A DNA stretch of 64,000 bases from Mycolicibacterium flavescens (GTDB lineage: Bacteria > Actinomycetota > Actinomycetes > Mycobacteriales > Mycobacteriaceae). The DNA lies in contig NZ_MIHA01000008.1 of assembly GCF_001722335.1 (NCBI RefSeq), positions 1-64,000 on the forward strand, written 5' to 3'. Positions 8,565 through 18,751 of the stretch are shown here, piece by piece; positions within the stretch are counted from its first letter, which is position 1, and every line of letters begins with the position of its first letter. The notes below the pieces were generated by a model, which saw only the letters and a list, made by a program, of their open reading frames with translations, was not told the DNA's origin and searched no databases. The position numbers and the translations under genes were made by a program.

Positions 8565-10157
8565 CGCCAGGCGGGTCGGTTCGTCGTGCCCGCGCAGCAT
8601 CACCGACTCGCCGTTCGTCCAGTGCGCCCGCTCGTCCTCGGCTGCCCCCGCCACCGCGTCCGAACAGGCCAGCAGATGTGCGGGGGTCTCCTTGGCCAGC
8701 TCGCAGAGCCGGGCCGCTACGTTGACCGGTTCACCGATCACCGTGTACTCGAAACGTTCCTTGGCGCCGACGTTTCCGGCGACCGCTTCGCCGGCGGCCA
8801 CACCGATCCCGGCTTCCAGGCCGGACACTTCCTCATGGATTCGACGGGCGATCGCCCGGCCGGCCGCCAGCGCTTCGTCCTCGGGTCGGTCCAGGCGGTT
8901 GGGCGCGCCGAACACCGCCAGCGCACCGTCGCCCTCGAACTTGTTGACGAAACCGTGGTGACGGTCGACCTCCTCGACGATCACCGTGAAGAACCGGTTC
9001 AGCAGGTCGACGACCTCGGTCGCGCGCTTGGTGGTGACCAACTGGGTGGATCCGATGATGTCGACGAAAAGCACCGCGACATGGCGCTCTTCGCCGCCGA
9101 GCTTGGGCCGCTGCTTCTCGGCTGCCGCGGCGACCTCGCGGCCGACGTGGCGGCCGAACAGGTCACGCACGCGTTCGCGCTCCTTGAGCCCTTCGACCAT
9201 TCTGTTGAACCCGCGCTGCAACTCGCCCAGTTCGGTGCCGTCGAAAACGACGACCTTGCAGTCCAGATCGCCGTCCTCGACGCGTTTGAGCGCGCTGCGC
9301 ACCACCCGCACCGGCGTCGCGGTCAACCACGACAGCAGCCACATCAGCACGAAGCCGAACACCAGCGTCGCCGCGGCGATGCTGAGCACGGCGAACCCGA
9401 ACTGGGTGGGCGTCAGATTGCGCAGTGCCAGAGCGAAGATCGCGGTGACCGCGATGCCCATCACCGGTACGCCCGATCCGAGCAGCCACACCAGCATCGT
9501 GCGGCCCATGATCCCGGCGGTGAGCCGCCGTGGCGGCGGGCCGGCCTCGAGCGCCTGCGCGGCGACGGGCCGCAGCGCGAACTCGGTGATCAGGTAGCAC
9601 GCAGTGGCCACCACGATGCCCGGGAAGCTGACCGCGAACAGGAACCGGGGGATGAAGTCGCCGTCGTGCAGGCCGTAGAGCGTGGTCAGCAGCGCCGCAC
9701 CCACACCCCACAGCACCAGCACCGTGCGGGCCACCCGCCACGGCGCGGCGAACGTGTCGTGCTGGTTGGTGCGGTCCGGTTTGCGTTCCTCGATGGCCCA
9801 CCGCAGCGACCTGACGATCTTCCTGGTGACCCAGAAGATGCCGATGCCCAGGGCGAACACGATGTAGGCCGGGCTGACCCCGAAGGTCAACCACGCCGGC
9901 ACGTCGGAGAACACGCTGGGAGTCGGGAACACGAACGCCACCAGCACGGTGGCGACGACGATGCCGCAGAAGTTGGTGAACAGGATCAGCGACGTGAGGA
10001 TGATCTGTATCCGCACTCGGCGGCGCACCTGGCTCTCGCTGACCTTGCCGAGCACCCACGCGCCGTACTCCGGGGTGGTGGACAACCGACCGCTTTGCTG
10101 GGTGACCGTCTCCAGGACGCGTCCCAGCCGATGCGCAACGCTTCGTTTGACGGTCAT
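8553..10157 (-). CDS. Membrane adenylate cyclase (Rv1318c-Rv1320c type)
   Basis: 534 aa class III cyclase. The N-terminal half has six hydrophobic segments (about 50-270), followed by a HAMP linker (about 275-330, RVVRSALKRVEDGDLD ... GFNRMVEGL) and the catalytic domain (about 350-520). Catalytic landmarks: metal-binding Asp in [25 protein letters not shown] with the second Asp, and EYTVIGEPVNVAARL. It sits where M. tuberculosis has three tandem copies; here there is one, with a relative at 59.1-60.6 kb. Produces cAMP from ATP at the inner face of the membrane, probably in response to a membrane signal. Confidence 0.92.
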   Translation of the reverse strand: MTVKRSVAHRLGRVLETVTQQSGRLSTTPEYGAWVLGKVSESQVRRRVRIQIILTSLILFTNFCGIVVATVLVAFVFPTPSVFSDVPAWLTFGVSPAYIVFALGIGIFWVTRKIVRSLRWAIEERKPDRTNQHDTFAAPWRVARTVLVLWGVGAALLTTLYGLHDGDFIPRFLFAVSFPGIVVATACYLITEFALRPVAAQALEAGPPPRRLTAGIMGRTMLVWLLGSGVPVMGIAVTAIFALALRNLTPTQFGFAVLSIAAATLVFGFVLMWLLSWLTATPVRVVRSALKRVEDGDLDCKVVVFDGTELGELQRGFNRMVEGLKERERVRDLFGRHVGREVAAAAEKQRPKLGGEERHVAVLFVDIIGSTQLVTTKRATEVVDLLNRFFTVIVEEVDRHHGFVNKFEGDGALAVFGAPNRLDRPEDEALAAGRAIARRIHEEVSGLEAGIGVAAGEAVAGNVGAKERFEYTVIGEPVNVAARLCELAKETPAHLLACSDAVAGAAEDERAHWTNGESVMLRGHDEPTRLALPV

Positions 10158-10202
10158 CGTGCCTAGAGCCTAAATCGCCGCGACGGCGCCTAAGGTGGTC
10201 GG

Positions 10203-10874
10203 GTGCGTCTCGTGATCGCCCAGTGCACTGTTGACTACGTCGGACGTCTGACCGCACATCTGCCCTCGGCCCGGCGTCTGCTGCTGATCAAGGCCGACGG
10301 TTCGGTGAGTGTGCACGCCGACGACCGCGCCTACAAACCACTGAACTGGATGACGCCGCCGTGCCGGCTCACCGAGGACACCTCCGGACCGACGCCGGTC
10401 TGGGTGGTCGAGAACAAGGCCGGTGAACAACTGCGGATCACCGTCGAATCCATCGAACACGACTCCAGCCACGAACTCGGAGTGGATCCCGGGCTGGTCA
10501 AGGACGGCGTCGAAGCGCACCTGCAGGAGCTGCTGGCCGAGCACGTCGAACTGCTCGGCGCCGGCTACACCCTGGTGCGCCGCGAGTACATGACCGCAAT
10601 CGGGCCGGTCGACCTGCTGTGCCGCGACGAGAACGGCCGGTCGGTCGCGGTGGAGATCAAGCGCCGCGGCGAGATCGACGGGGTCGAGCAGCTCACCCGC
10701 TATCTCGAACTGCTCAACCGCGACACCCTGCTCGCACCGGTCGCGGGCGTCTTCGCCGCCCAGCAGATCAAGCCGCAGGCCCGCACACTGGCCACCGACC
10801 GCGGTATCCGCTGCGTGACGCTCGATTACGACAAGATGCGCGGGATGGACGACTCCGAGTTCCGGTTGTTCTGA
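10203..10874 (+). CDS. nucS: Mismatch-specific endonuclease NucS/EndoMS
   Basis: 223 aa, the actinobacterial mismatch-repair nuclease that replaces MutS/MutL; it makes a double-strand cut at G-T, G-G and T-T mismatches with help from the sliding clamp. The PD-(D/E)xK active site is visible as [12 protein letters not shown] and [20 protein letters not shown]. The start is GTG; a TAAGGT -10 element (10191-10196) ends six bases before it, so the transcript is probably leaderless. Ortholog of Rv1321. The downstream small gene overlaps its stop codon. Confidence 0.95.
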   Translation: MRLVIAQCTVDYVGRLTAHLPSARRLLLIKADGSVSVHADDRAYKPLNWMTPPCRLTEDTSGPTPVWVVENKAGEQLRITVESIEHDSSHELGVDPGLVKDGVEAHLQELLAEHVELLGAGYTLVRREYMTAIGPVDLLCRDENGRSVAVEIKRRGEIDGVEQLTRYLELLNRDTLLAPVAGVFAAQQIKPQARTLATDRGIRCVTLDYDKMRGMDDSEFRLF

Positions 10875-11155
10875 TGGCCCGCAGGCGCCGGCCGCACCGG
10901 CCACCGCCGCCGCTGCCGCGGCGCGTCGAGACCGGGCCCGACGGATACGACTACGAAGTCCGCCCGGTGCCCGCGGCGCGGGCCGTCAAAACCTACCGCT
11001 GTCCCGGATGTGACCACGAAATCCGGCCGCAGACAGCGCATCTGGTGGTGTTACCGGCCGACATGGGCGAGAACGCCGTCGACGAGCGGCGGCACTGGCA
11101 CACCCCGTGCTGGACGCACCGGGCCACCCGCGGCCCGACGCGGCGATGGTCTTAG
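10874..11155 (+). CDS. Conserved small zinc-ribbon-like protein (Rv1322 homologue)
   Basis: 93 aa. The ATG overlaps the nucS stop (TGATG), so the two are coupled. The N-terminus is very rich in Arg and Pro (ARRRRPHRPPPPLPRR). The rest has CPGCDHEIRP and HWHTPCWTH, a CxxC plus His/Cys pattern consistent with a small zinc-binding fold. Orthologs keep this place next to nucS in mycobacteria, which hints at a link with DNA repair, but no function is known to me. Confidence 0.82.
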   Translation: MARRRRPHRPPPPLPRRVETGPDGYDYEVRPVPAARAVKTYRCPGCDHEIRPQTAHLVVLPADMGENAVDERRHWHTPCWTHRATRGPTRRWS

Positions 11156-11168
11156 GGGGCCAGTGGTG

Positions 11169-11639
11169 CTAGTGGTCCTCGGCGGGCTCGACCAGTTCGA
11201 CGAGCACGCCGCCGGCGTCCTTGGGGTGGATGAAGTTGATCCGCGAGTTCGCGGTGCCCCGGCGCGGCTCGTCGTAGAGCAGCCGGACACCGTCGGCGCG
11301 CAGGCGCTCGCTGAGCGCGTCGATGTCGCTGGTGCGGTAGGCGAGCTGCTGCAGGCCCGGGCCGCGCTTGTCGATGAACTTCGCGATGGTCGAGGTCTCG
11401 TCCAGCGGCGACATCAGCTGGATCTGCGCGCTGCCGACGGCACTGCCGCGCACCGAGAGCATGGCTTCGCGGACGCCCTGCTCCTCGTTGACCTCCTCGT
11501 GCAGCACGATCATGCCGAGGTGGTCGTGGTACCACTTGATCGCGGCATCCAGGTCCGGCACCGCGATCCCCACGTGGTCGATCGCCGTCACCAGGGCGCT
11601 GGCGAGCGCTGGACGAGCGTCTACGTGTTCAGTGGTCAT
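11169..11639 (-). CDS. mce: Methylmalonyl-CoA epimerase
   Basis: 156 aa glyoxalase/VOC-fold enzyme interconverting (2S)- and (2R)-methylmalonyl-CoA in propionate metabolism. Two beta-alpha-beta-beta-beta modules are visible, beginning AIDHVGIAVPDLDAAIKWYHD, with the metal ligands His in DHVGIAV, Gln in SAQIQLMSP, His in LQQLAYR-region/INFIHPKD and Glu in VLVELVEP. Homologue of Rv1322A. It is divergent from the thiolase gene fadA4. Related chemistry occurs at the far end of the window, where a methylmalonyl-CoA mutase family gene starts. Confidence 0.9.
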   Translation of the reverse strand: MTTEHVDARPALASALVTAIDHVGIAVPDLDAAIKWYHDHLGMIVLHEEVNEEQGVREAMLSVRGSAVGSAQIQLMSPLDETSTIAKFIDKRGPGLQQLAYRTSDIDALSERLRADGVRLLYDEPRRGTANSRINFIHPKDAGGVLVELVEPAEDH

Positions 11640-11720
11640 AACGTAACGGTAACCTTGAGACAGATGTTTGCGGAATGTGTCATGGCACACAGTGGTGTAC
11701 CCAATCCCGAGAGGACCTAA

Positions 11721-12902
11721 ATGACCACATCGGTAATCGTCGCCGGAGCACGTACGCCCGTCGGCAAGCTCATGGGATCGCTGAAGGACTTCTCGGGCAG
11801 TGATCTCGGCGCCATCGCGATCAGAGGTGCCCTGGAGAAGGCGAACGTCGACGCCTCGGCCGTCGAGTACGTGATCATGGGCCAGGTGCTGACCGCCGGG
11901 GCGGGCCAGATGCCGGCCCGTCAGGCCGCGGTGGCCGCCGGCATCGGCTGGGACGTGCCCTCGCTGACGATCAACAAGATGTGCCTGTCCGGTATCGACG
12001 CGATCGCGCTGGCCGACCAGCTGATCCGGGCCGGCGAGTTCGACGTCGTCGTCGCCGGCGGCCAGGAGTCGATGACCCAGGCGCCGCACCTGCTGGTCAA
12101 CAGCCGCTCGGGCTACAAGTACGGCGACGTCACCGTGCTCGACCACATGGCCTACGACGGCCTGCACGACGTGTTCACCGATCAGCCGATGGGCGCGCTG
12201 ACCGAACAGCGCAACGACGAGGACCAGTTCACCCGCGCCGAGCAGGACGAGTTCGCGGCCCGCTCGCACCAGAAGGCCGCCGCGGCGTGGAAGGACGGCG
12301 TCTTCGCCGACGAGGTCGTGCCGGTGTCCATCCCGCAGCGCAAGGGCGACCCGCTGGAGTTCGGCGAGGACGAAGGCATCCGTGCCAACACCACCGCGGA
12401 GTCGCTGGCCGGCCTCAAGCCGGCGTTCCGCAAGGACGGCACCATCACCGCGGGTTCGGCCTCGCAGATCTCCGACGGCGGCTGTGCTGTCGTCGTGATG
12501 AGCAAGACCAAGGCCGAGGAGCTGGGCCTGACGTGGCTGTGCGAGATCGGCGCGCACGGCGTGGTCGCCGGACCCGACTCGACGCTGCAGAGCCAGCCCG
12601 CCAACGCCATCAAGAAGGCGGTTGCGCGCGAGAAGATCTCGATTGACCAGCTCGACGTCATCGAGATCAACGAGGCGTTCTCGGCGGTGTCGCTGGCGTC
12701 GACCAAGGAGCTCGGTGTCGACCCGGAGAAGGTCAACGTGAACGGCGGCGCGATCGCGATCGGTCACCCGATCGGGATGTCGGGTGCGCGCATCACCCTG
12801 CACGCCGCGCTGGAGCTGGCGCGGCGCGGTTCGGGCTACGCGGTGGCGGCGTTGTGCGGTGCCGGCGGTCAGGGCGACGCGCTGATCCTGCGCCGGCCGT
12901 AG
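11721..12902 (+). CDS. fadA4: Acetyl-CoA acetyltransferase (thiolase)
   Basis: 393 aa thiolase, joining or splitting acetoacetyl-CoA and acetyl-CoA. All catalytic residues are present: nucleophile Cys in [11 protein letters not shown], His in [16 protein letters not shown] and second Cys in [11 protein letters not shown]. Start ATG after GAGAGG. Ortholog of Rv1323. The divergent gap with the epimerase (81 bp) probably carries both promoters. Confidence 0.95.
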   Translation: MTTSVIVAGARTPVGKLMGSLKDFSGSDLGAIAIRGALEKANVDASAVEYVIMGQVLTAGAGQMPARQAAVAAGIGWDVPSLTINKMCLSGIDAIALADQLIRAGEFDVVVAGGQESMTQAPHLLVNSRSGYKYGDVTVLDHMAYDGLHDVFTDQPMGALTEQRNDEDQFTRAEQDEFAARSHQKAAAAWKDGVFADEVVPVSIPQRKGDPLEFGEDEGIRANTTAESLAGLKPAFRKDGTITAGSASQISDGGCAVVVMSKTKAEELGLTWLCEIGAHGVVAGPDSTLQSQPANAIKKAVAREKISIDQLDVIEINEAFSAVSLASTKELGVDPEKVNVNGGAIAIGHPIGMSGARITLHAALELARRGSGYAVAALCGAGGQGDALILRRP

Positions 12903-12960
12903 CGCCGCGGTCTACGACGGCATGTAGTAATCGATCCGGACCTCGGGCACAATGGCGGCC

Positions 12961-13326
12961 ATGACTAGCGCCTTCGATCTCCGGACCGTCGCCGGCCGGT
13001 TCCGTGTCATCGCCCTGCTGGAAGCGGTCAGCTGGGTCGGACTGCTGATCGGGATGTACTTCAAGTACCTCGGGACGCCGCGCACCGAGATCGGCGTGAA
13101 GATCTTCGGGCCTGCCCACGGCGCGGTCTTCGTGGCGTTCGTGGTGGCCGCGTTCCTGGCGGGGATCGCGTTCGCGTGGGCGGCGGGTACCTGGCTGCTG
13201 GCGATCGTCGCCAGCATCGTGCCGCTGGGCAGCGTGATCTTCCTCATGTGGGCCGACCGCACCGGTCGGATGGGCGAGGTGGCGGCGGTGTCGCAACCGC
13301 GCGGGCCGGTGCCGGAGACGACGTGA
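12961..13326 (+). CDS. DUF3817 small membrane protein
   Basis: 121 aa with three hydrophobic segments (about 14-36, 55-80 and 83-103) and the family-like RVIALLEAVSWVGLLIGMYFKY opening. Similar in fold to the protein at 37981-38310, so the window holds two members. An ATG nine bases upstream is in frame; I chose the second, MTSAFDL. Function unknown. It ends 13 bases before the next gene and may be co-transcribed with it. Confidence 0.8.
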   Translation: MTSAFDLRTVAGRFRVIALLEAVSWVGLLIGMYFKYLGTPRTEIGVKIFGPAHGAVFVAFVVAAFLAGIAFAWAAGTWLLAIVASIVPLGSVIFLMWADRTGRMGEVAAVSQPRGPVPETT

Positions 13327-13339
13327 CAAAATTGAGCGC

Positions 13340-14239
13340 GTGAGTCGTCCACGCCCTCCCATGGCGGCCTCTATGGCCGGTGCGGTTGATCTGTCTGCCC
13401 TCAAACAGCGGCCTACGGGCGACGGTGGCGCGTCCGCCGCGTCCGCCCCGCCCGGCGCGGTGGAGGTGACCGAGGCCAACCTCGAAGACGAGGTGCTGGT
13501 CCGGTCCAACCAGGTCCCGGTCGTCGTGCTGCTGTGGTCGCCGCGCAGCGAACCCAGCGTCCAGCTGGGCGACGCGCTGGCCGCGCTGGCCAGCGCCGAC
13601 GCCGGCAAGTGGTCGCTGGCGACGGTCAACGTCGACGTCGCGGCCCGGGTGGCGCAGATGTTCGGTGTGCAGGCGGTGCCGACGGTGGTCGCGCTGGCCG
13701 CCGGACAGCCGCTGTCGAGCTTCCAGGGCATGCAGCCTCCCGAGCAGCTGCGCCGCTGGATCGACTCCCTGCTCAACGCGGTCGCAGGCAAGCTGCCCGG
13801 TGCGGGCGAGGGGGAGGAGCCCGAACAGGTCGATCCCGCACTCGCGCAAGCCCGTTCGCATCTGGACGCCGGCGAGTTCGATGCCGCCCACGCGGCGTAT
13901 CAGGCCATCCTCGACGCCAACCCGAACCACGCCGAGGCCAAGGGCGCCGTGCGTCAGATCGCGTTCCTGCAGCGGGCCACCACACGCGCGCCCGGCGCGA
14001 TAATCGCCGCCGACGCCGCACCCGATGACATCGAGATGGCGTTCGCCGCGGCCGACGTCGAGATCCTGCAGCAGCAGGTCGGCGAGGCCTTCGACCGCCT
14101 GATCCGGTTGGTGCAACGCACCGCAGGCGATGACCGCACGAAGGTCCGCACGCGGCTGATCGAGTTGTTCGACCTGTTCGACCCCGCCGACCCCGAGGTG
14201 ATCGCGGGCCGGCGCAAGCTGGCCAACGCGCTCTACTGA
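13340..14239 (+). CDS. Thioredoxin-fold TPR protein, CnoX/YbbN-like (Rv1324 homologue)
   Basis: 299 aa, GTG start. A thioredoxin fold at about 40-150 (VPVVVLLWSPRSEPSVQLG ... VQAVPTVVALAAGQP) has no CxxC: the active-site position reads SPRSEPS, so it is not a disulfide reductase. A TPR-like C-terminal part follows (ARSHLDAGEFDAAHAAYQAIL). This layout matches YbbN/CnoX, a holdase co-chaperone in other bacteria, and Rv1324. Convergent with glgB, with a long hairpin between. Confidence 0.88.
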   Translation: MSRPRPPMAASMAGAVDLSALKQRPTGDGGASAASAPPGAVEVTEANLEDEVLVRSNQVPVVVLLWSPRSEPSVQLGDALAALASADAGKWSLATVNVDVAARVAQMFGVQAVPTVVALAAGQPLSSFQGMQPPEQLRRWIDSLLNAVAGKLPGAGEGEEPEQVDPALAQARSHLDAGEFDAAHAAYQAILDANPNHAEAKGAVRQIAFLQRATTRAPGAIIAADAAPDDIEMAFAAADVEILQQQVGEAFDRLIRLVQRTAGDDRTKVRTRLIELFDLFDPADPEVIAGRRKLANALY

Positions 14240-14249
14240 TTCATCGAAG

Positions 14250-14296
14250 CCGACGAATTGGCGGGTTTCCGGCGCGTTTTTCCGCCATTTCGTCGG
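14250..14296. terminator. Long hairpin between convergent genes
   Basis: Arms CCGACGAATTGGCGG (14250-14264) and CCGCCATTTCGTCGG (14282-14296) pair over 15 bases with one mismatch, around a 17 base loop that ends in TTTTT. Placed between the convergent Rv1324-like gene and glgB, it probably ends transcription from one or both sides. M. tuberculosis has a PE_PGRS gene at this junction; none is present here. Confidence 0.6.
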
Positions 14297-14323
14297 TTTC
14301 GGCGGCACTGCCACCCGGCGCTA

Positions 14324-16522
14324 TCAGTGGGGCTCGTACTCGAACCACAGGGCGGCCAGCGGCGGCAGCACCATGACCGCCGACGCGGGCCGGCCGTGCC
14401 AGGGCTCCTCGGTGGCCTCGACGGCGCCGTAGTTACCGATGCCCGACCCGTTGTAGATGTCGGCGTCGGTGTTGAGCACCTCGCGCCAGGTGCCGGCGTG
14501 CGGCAGCCCCAACCGGTAGCGGCTGTGCTCGGAGCCCGAGAAGTTGAACACGCACGCGAGCACCGACCCGTCGTCGCCGTAGCGCAGGAAGCTCAGCACG
14601 TTGTTGGCCGAGTCGTTGGCGTCGATCCACGAGTAGCCGTCGGGGCGGGTGTCCTGCGACCACAACGCCCGCCTGCTTTGGTAGATCGCGTTCATGTCCC
14701 GCACCATGCGCAAAATGCCGGTCGAGAAGCCGTTCTCGTCGAGCTGATACCAGTCGACGCCGCGCTCCTCGGACCACTCGGCCCGCTGCCCGAACTCCTG
14801 GCCCATGAACAGCAGTTGCTTACCGGGATGGGCCCACTGGTAGGCCAGCAGCCCGCGCAGTCCGGCGGCCTTGCGGTGGTCGTCACCGGGCATGCGGCCC
14901 CACAGCGTGCCCTTGCCGTGCACGACCTCGTCGTGGCTGATCGGCAGCACGAAGTTCTCGCTGAACGCGTACAACATCGAGAACGTGATCTCGTGGTGGT
15001 GATAGCTGCGGTGGATCGGGTCACGCTTGACGAACTCCAGCGTGTCGTTCATCCAGCCCATGTTCCACTTCATCGAGAAGCCAAGGCCGCCAAGGTTCGT
15101 CGGCCGGGTCACACCGGGCCACGAGGTGGACTCCTCGGCGACCGTGACGATGCCCGGCGCCGCCTTGTGCACGGTCGCGTTCATCTCCTGCAGGAACTGC
15201 ACGGCCTCGAGGTTCTCGCGACCGCCGTAGATGTTCGGTGTCCACCCGCCCTCCGGGCGCGAGTAGTCCAGATACAGCATCGAGGCGACCGCATCCACCC
15301 GCAGGCCGTCGATGTGATACTCCTGCAGCCAGTACAACGCGTTGGCGACCAGGAAGTTGCGCACCTCGGCCCGGCCGAAGTCGAACACGTAAGTGCCCCA
15401 GTCGAGTTGCTCACCCCGACGCGGATCGGAGTGCTCGTAGAGCGCGGTGCCGTCGAAACGGCCGAGCGCCCAGGCGTCCTTCGGGAAGTGCGCGGGCACC
15501 CAGTCGATGATCACGCCGATGCCGGCCTGATGCAGCGTATCGACCAGATGGCGGAACTCGTCCGGGGTGCCCAGCCGCGACGTCGGCGCGTAGTACGACG
15601 TCACCTGGTACCCCCACGAGCCGCCGAACGGGTGCTCGGCCACCGGCATCAACTCGACGTGGGTGAAGCCGTTCTCGACGACGTACTCGGTGAGTTGGGT
15701 GGCCAGTTCGCGGTAGGTCAGCCCCGGCCGCCACGACATCAGATGCACTTCGAGGGTGCTCATCGGCTCGAACACCGGGTTCTGGCTGGCCCGCCGGGCC
15801 ATCCAGTCCTGGTCCTCCCAGGTGTATTCGCTCTTGGTGACCTTCGACGCGGTCTTGGGCGGAACCTCGGTGGCGAACGCCATCGGGTCGGCGCGCTCGC
15901 TGACCGAGCCGTCCGCACCGTGGATGCGGAATTTGTAGAGCCCGCCGATCTCGAAGCCGGGCCAGAACACCTCCCACACCCCGGTCGAGCCCAGCACCCT
16001 CATCTGGGCTTCGTTGCCGTCCCAGTGGTTGAACTCGCCGATCAGGCTGACGCCCTTGGCATTCGGTGCCCACACCGCGAACGACACCCCGTCGACCACA
16101 CCGTCGGGCGTGGTGTAGCGGCGCGGATGCGCACCGAGGATCTCCCACAGCCGTTCGTGCCTGCCCTCGGCGAACAGGTGCAGGTCCACCTCGCCGAGAG
16201 TGGGTAGGAAGCGGTACGCGTCGGCCACGGTGTGCACGCCGTCCGGGTAGTGCACCTCGAGGCGGTAGTCCGCGAGACCGGTGAACGGCAGCGCGACCGC
16301 GAAGAGCCCGGCCTCGATGTGCTGGAACTCGTGGTGTTCGCCGCCGATCAACGCGATCACCTTGAGCGCGTGCGGTCGGTAGGCGCGGATCACGGTGTGG
16401 TCGTCGTATTCGTGCGCACCGAGTACCGAGTGCGGGTCGTGGTGCTCACCGGCCAGCAGTCGGTTCAGGTCGGCGGTGTGCGGCCGCAGATGCGGGCTGC
16501 TCGCCTGGGTGGTCTGCGTCAT
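14324..16522 (-). CDS. glgB: 1,4-alpha-glucan branching enzyme
   Basis: 732 aa GH13 enzyme making alpha-1,6 branches in glycogen and capsular alpha-glucan. N-terminal CBM48-type domains come first, then the TIM barrel with the nucleophile Asp in [20 protein letters not shown], acid/base Glu in [13 protein letters not shown] and the conserved [12 protein letters not shown]. Ortholog of Rv1326c. It starts four bases after the glgE stop, so it is the second gene of a glgE-glgB operon; both enzymes work in the trehalose-to-glucan (GlgE) pathway. Confidence 0.97.
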   Translation of the reverse strand: MTQTTQASSPHLRPHTADLNRLLAGEHHDPHSVLGAHEYDDHTVIRAYRPHALKVIALIGGEHHEFQHIEAGLFAVALPFTGLADYRLEVHYPDGVHTVADAYRFLPTLGEVDLHLFAEGRHERLWEILGAHPRRYTTPDGVVDGVSFAVWAPNAKGVSLIGEFNHWDGNEAQMRVLGSTGVWEVFWPGFEIGGLYKFRIHGADGSVSERADPMAFATEVPPKTASKVTKSEYTWEDQDWMARRASQNPVFEPMSTLEVHLMSWRPGLTYRELATQLTEYVVENGFTHVELMPVAEHPFGGSWGYQVTSYYAPTSRLGTPDEFRHLVDTLHQAGIGVIIDWVPAHFPKDAWALGRFDGTALYEHSDPRRGEQLDWGTYVFDFGRAEVRNFLVANALYWLQEYHIDGLRVDAVASMLYLDYSRPEGGWTPNIYGGRENLEAVQFLQEMNATVHKAAPGIVTVAEESTSWPGVTRPTNLGGLGFSMKWNMGWMNDTLEFVKRDPIHRSYHHHEITFSMLYAFSENFVLPISHDEVVHGKGTLWGRMPGDDHRKAAGLRGLLAYQWAHPGKQLLFMGQEFGQRAEWSEERGVDWYQLDENGFSTGILRMVRDMNAIYQSRRALWSQDTRPDGYSWIDANDSANNVLSFLRYGDDGSVLACVFNFSGSEHSRYRLGLPHAGTWREVLNTDADIYNGSGIGNYGAVEATEEPWHGRPASAVMVLPPLAALWFEYEPH

Positions 16523-16526
16523 GTCG

Positions 16527-18614
<2,088 letters not shown>

Positions 18615-18751
18615 TCACCACTCCTTCAGTCGAGTTCAACAAGCCTCGTCGCGCCCTATACCCACCGTAATGCTCAGCCCAACCCAAAGCGGGCCAAGCA
18701 GTGCGACCGCGCGGTCTGCACACCGCCGGATAGTCAGTAAGGTTGAGTCGC

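Noticed and set aside
8586-10166. 526-codon plus-strand frame opposite the adenylate cyclase
   Set aside because: Composition (Arg/His/Gln-rich, no hydrophobic pattern) is that of an antisense frame; the cyclase is fully motif-supported.
14240-14323. PE_PGRS gene expected between Rv1324 and glgB in M. tuberculosis
   Set aside because: Only 84 bp with a hairpin is present; no PE_PGRS sequence in the window.
14258-16207. 649-codon plus-strand reading frame opposite glgB
   Set aside because: It is a GC-rich antisense shadow: Val/Arg/His-rich with no domain, while glgB on the minus strand has all catalytic motifs.
18743-18751. TTG start for glgP three codons upstream
   Set aside because: The GTG at 18752 fits the homologous N-terminus and the -10 spacing better.
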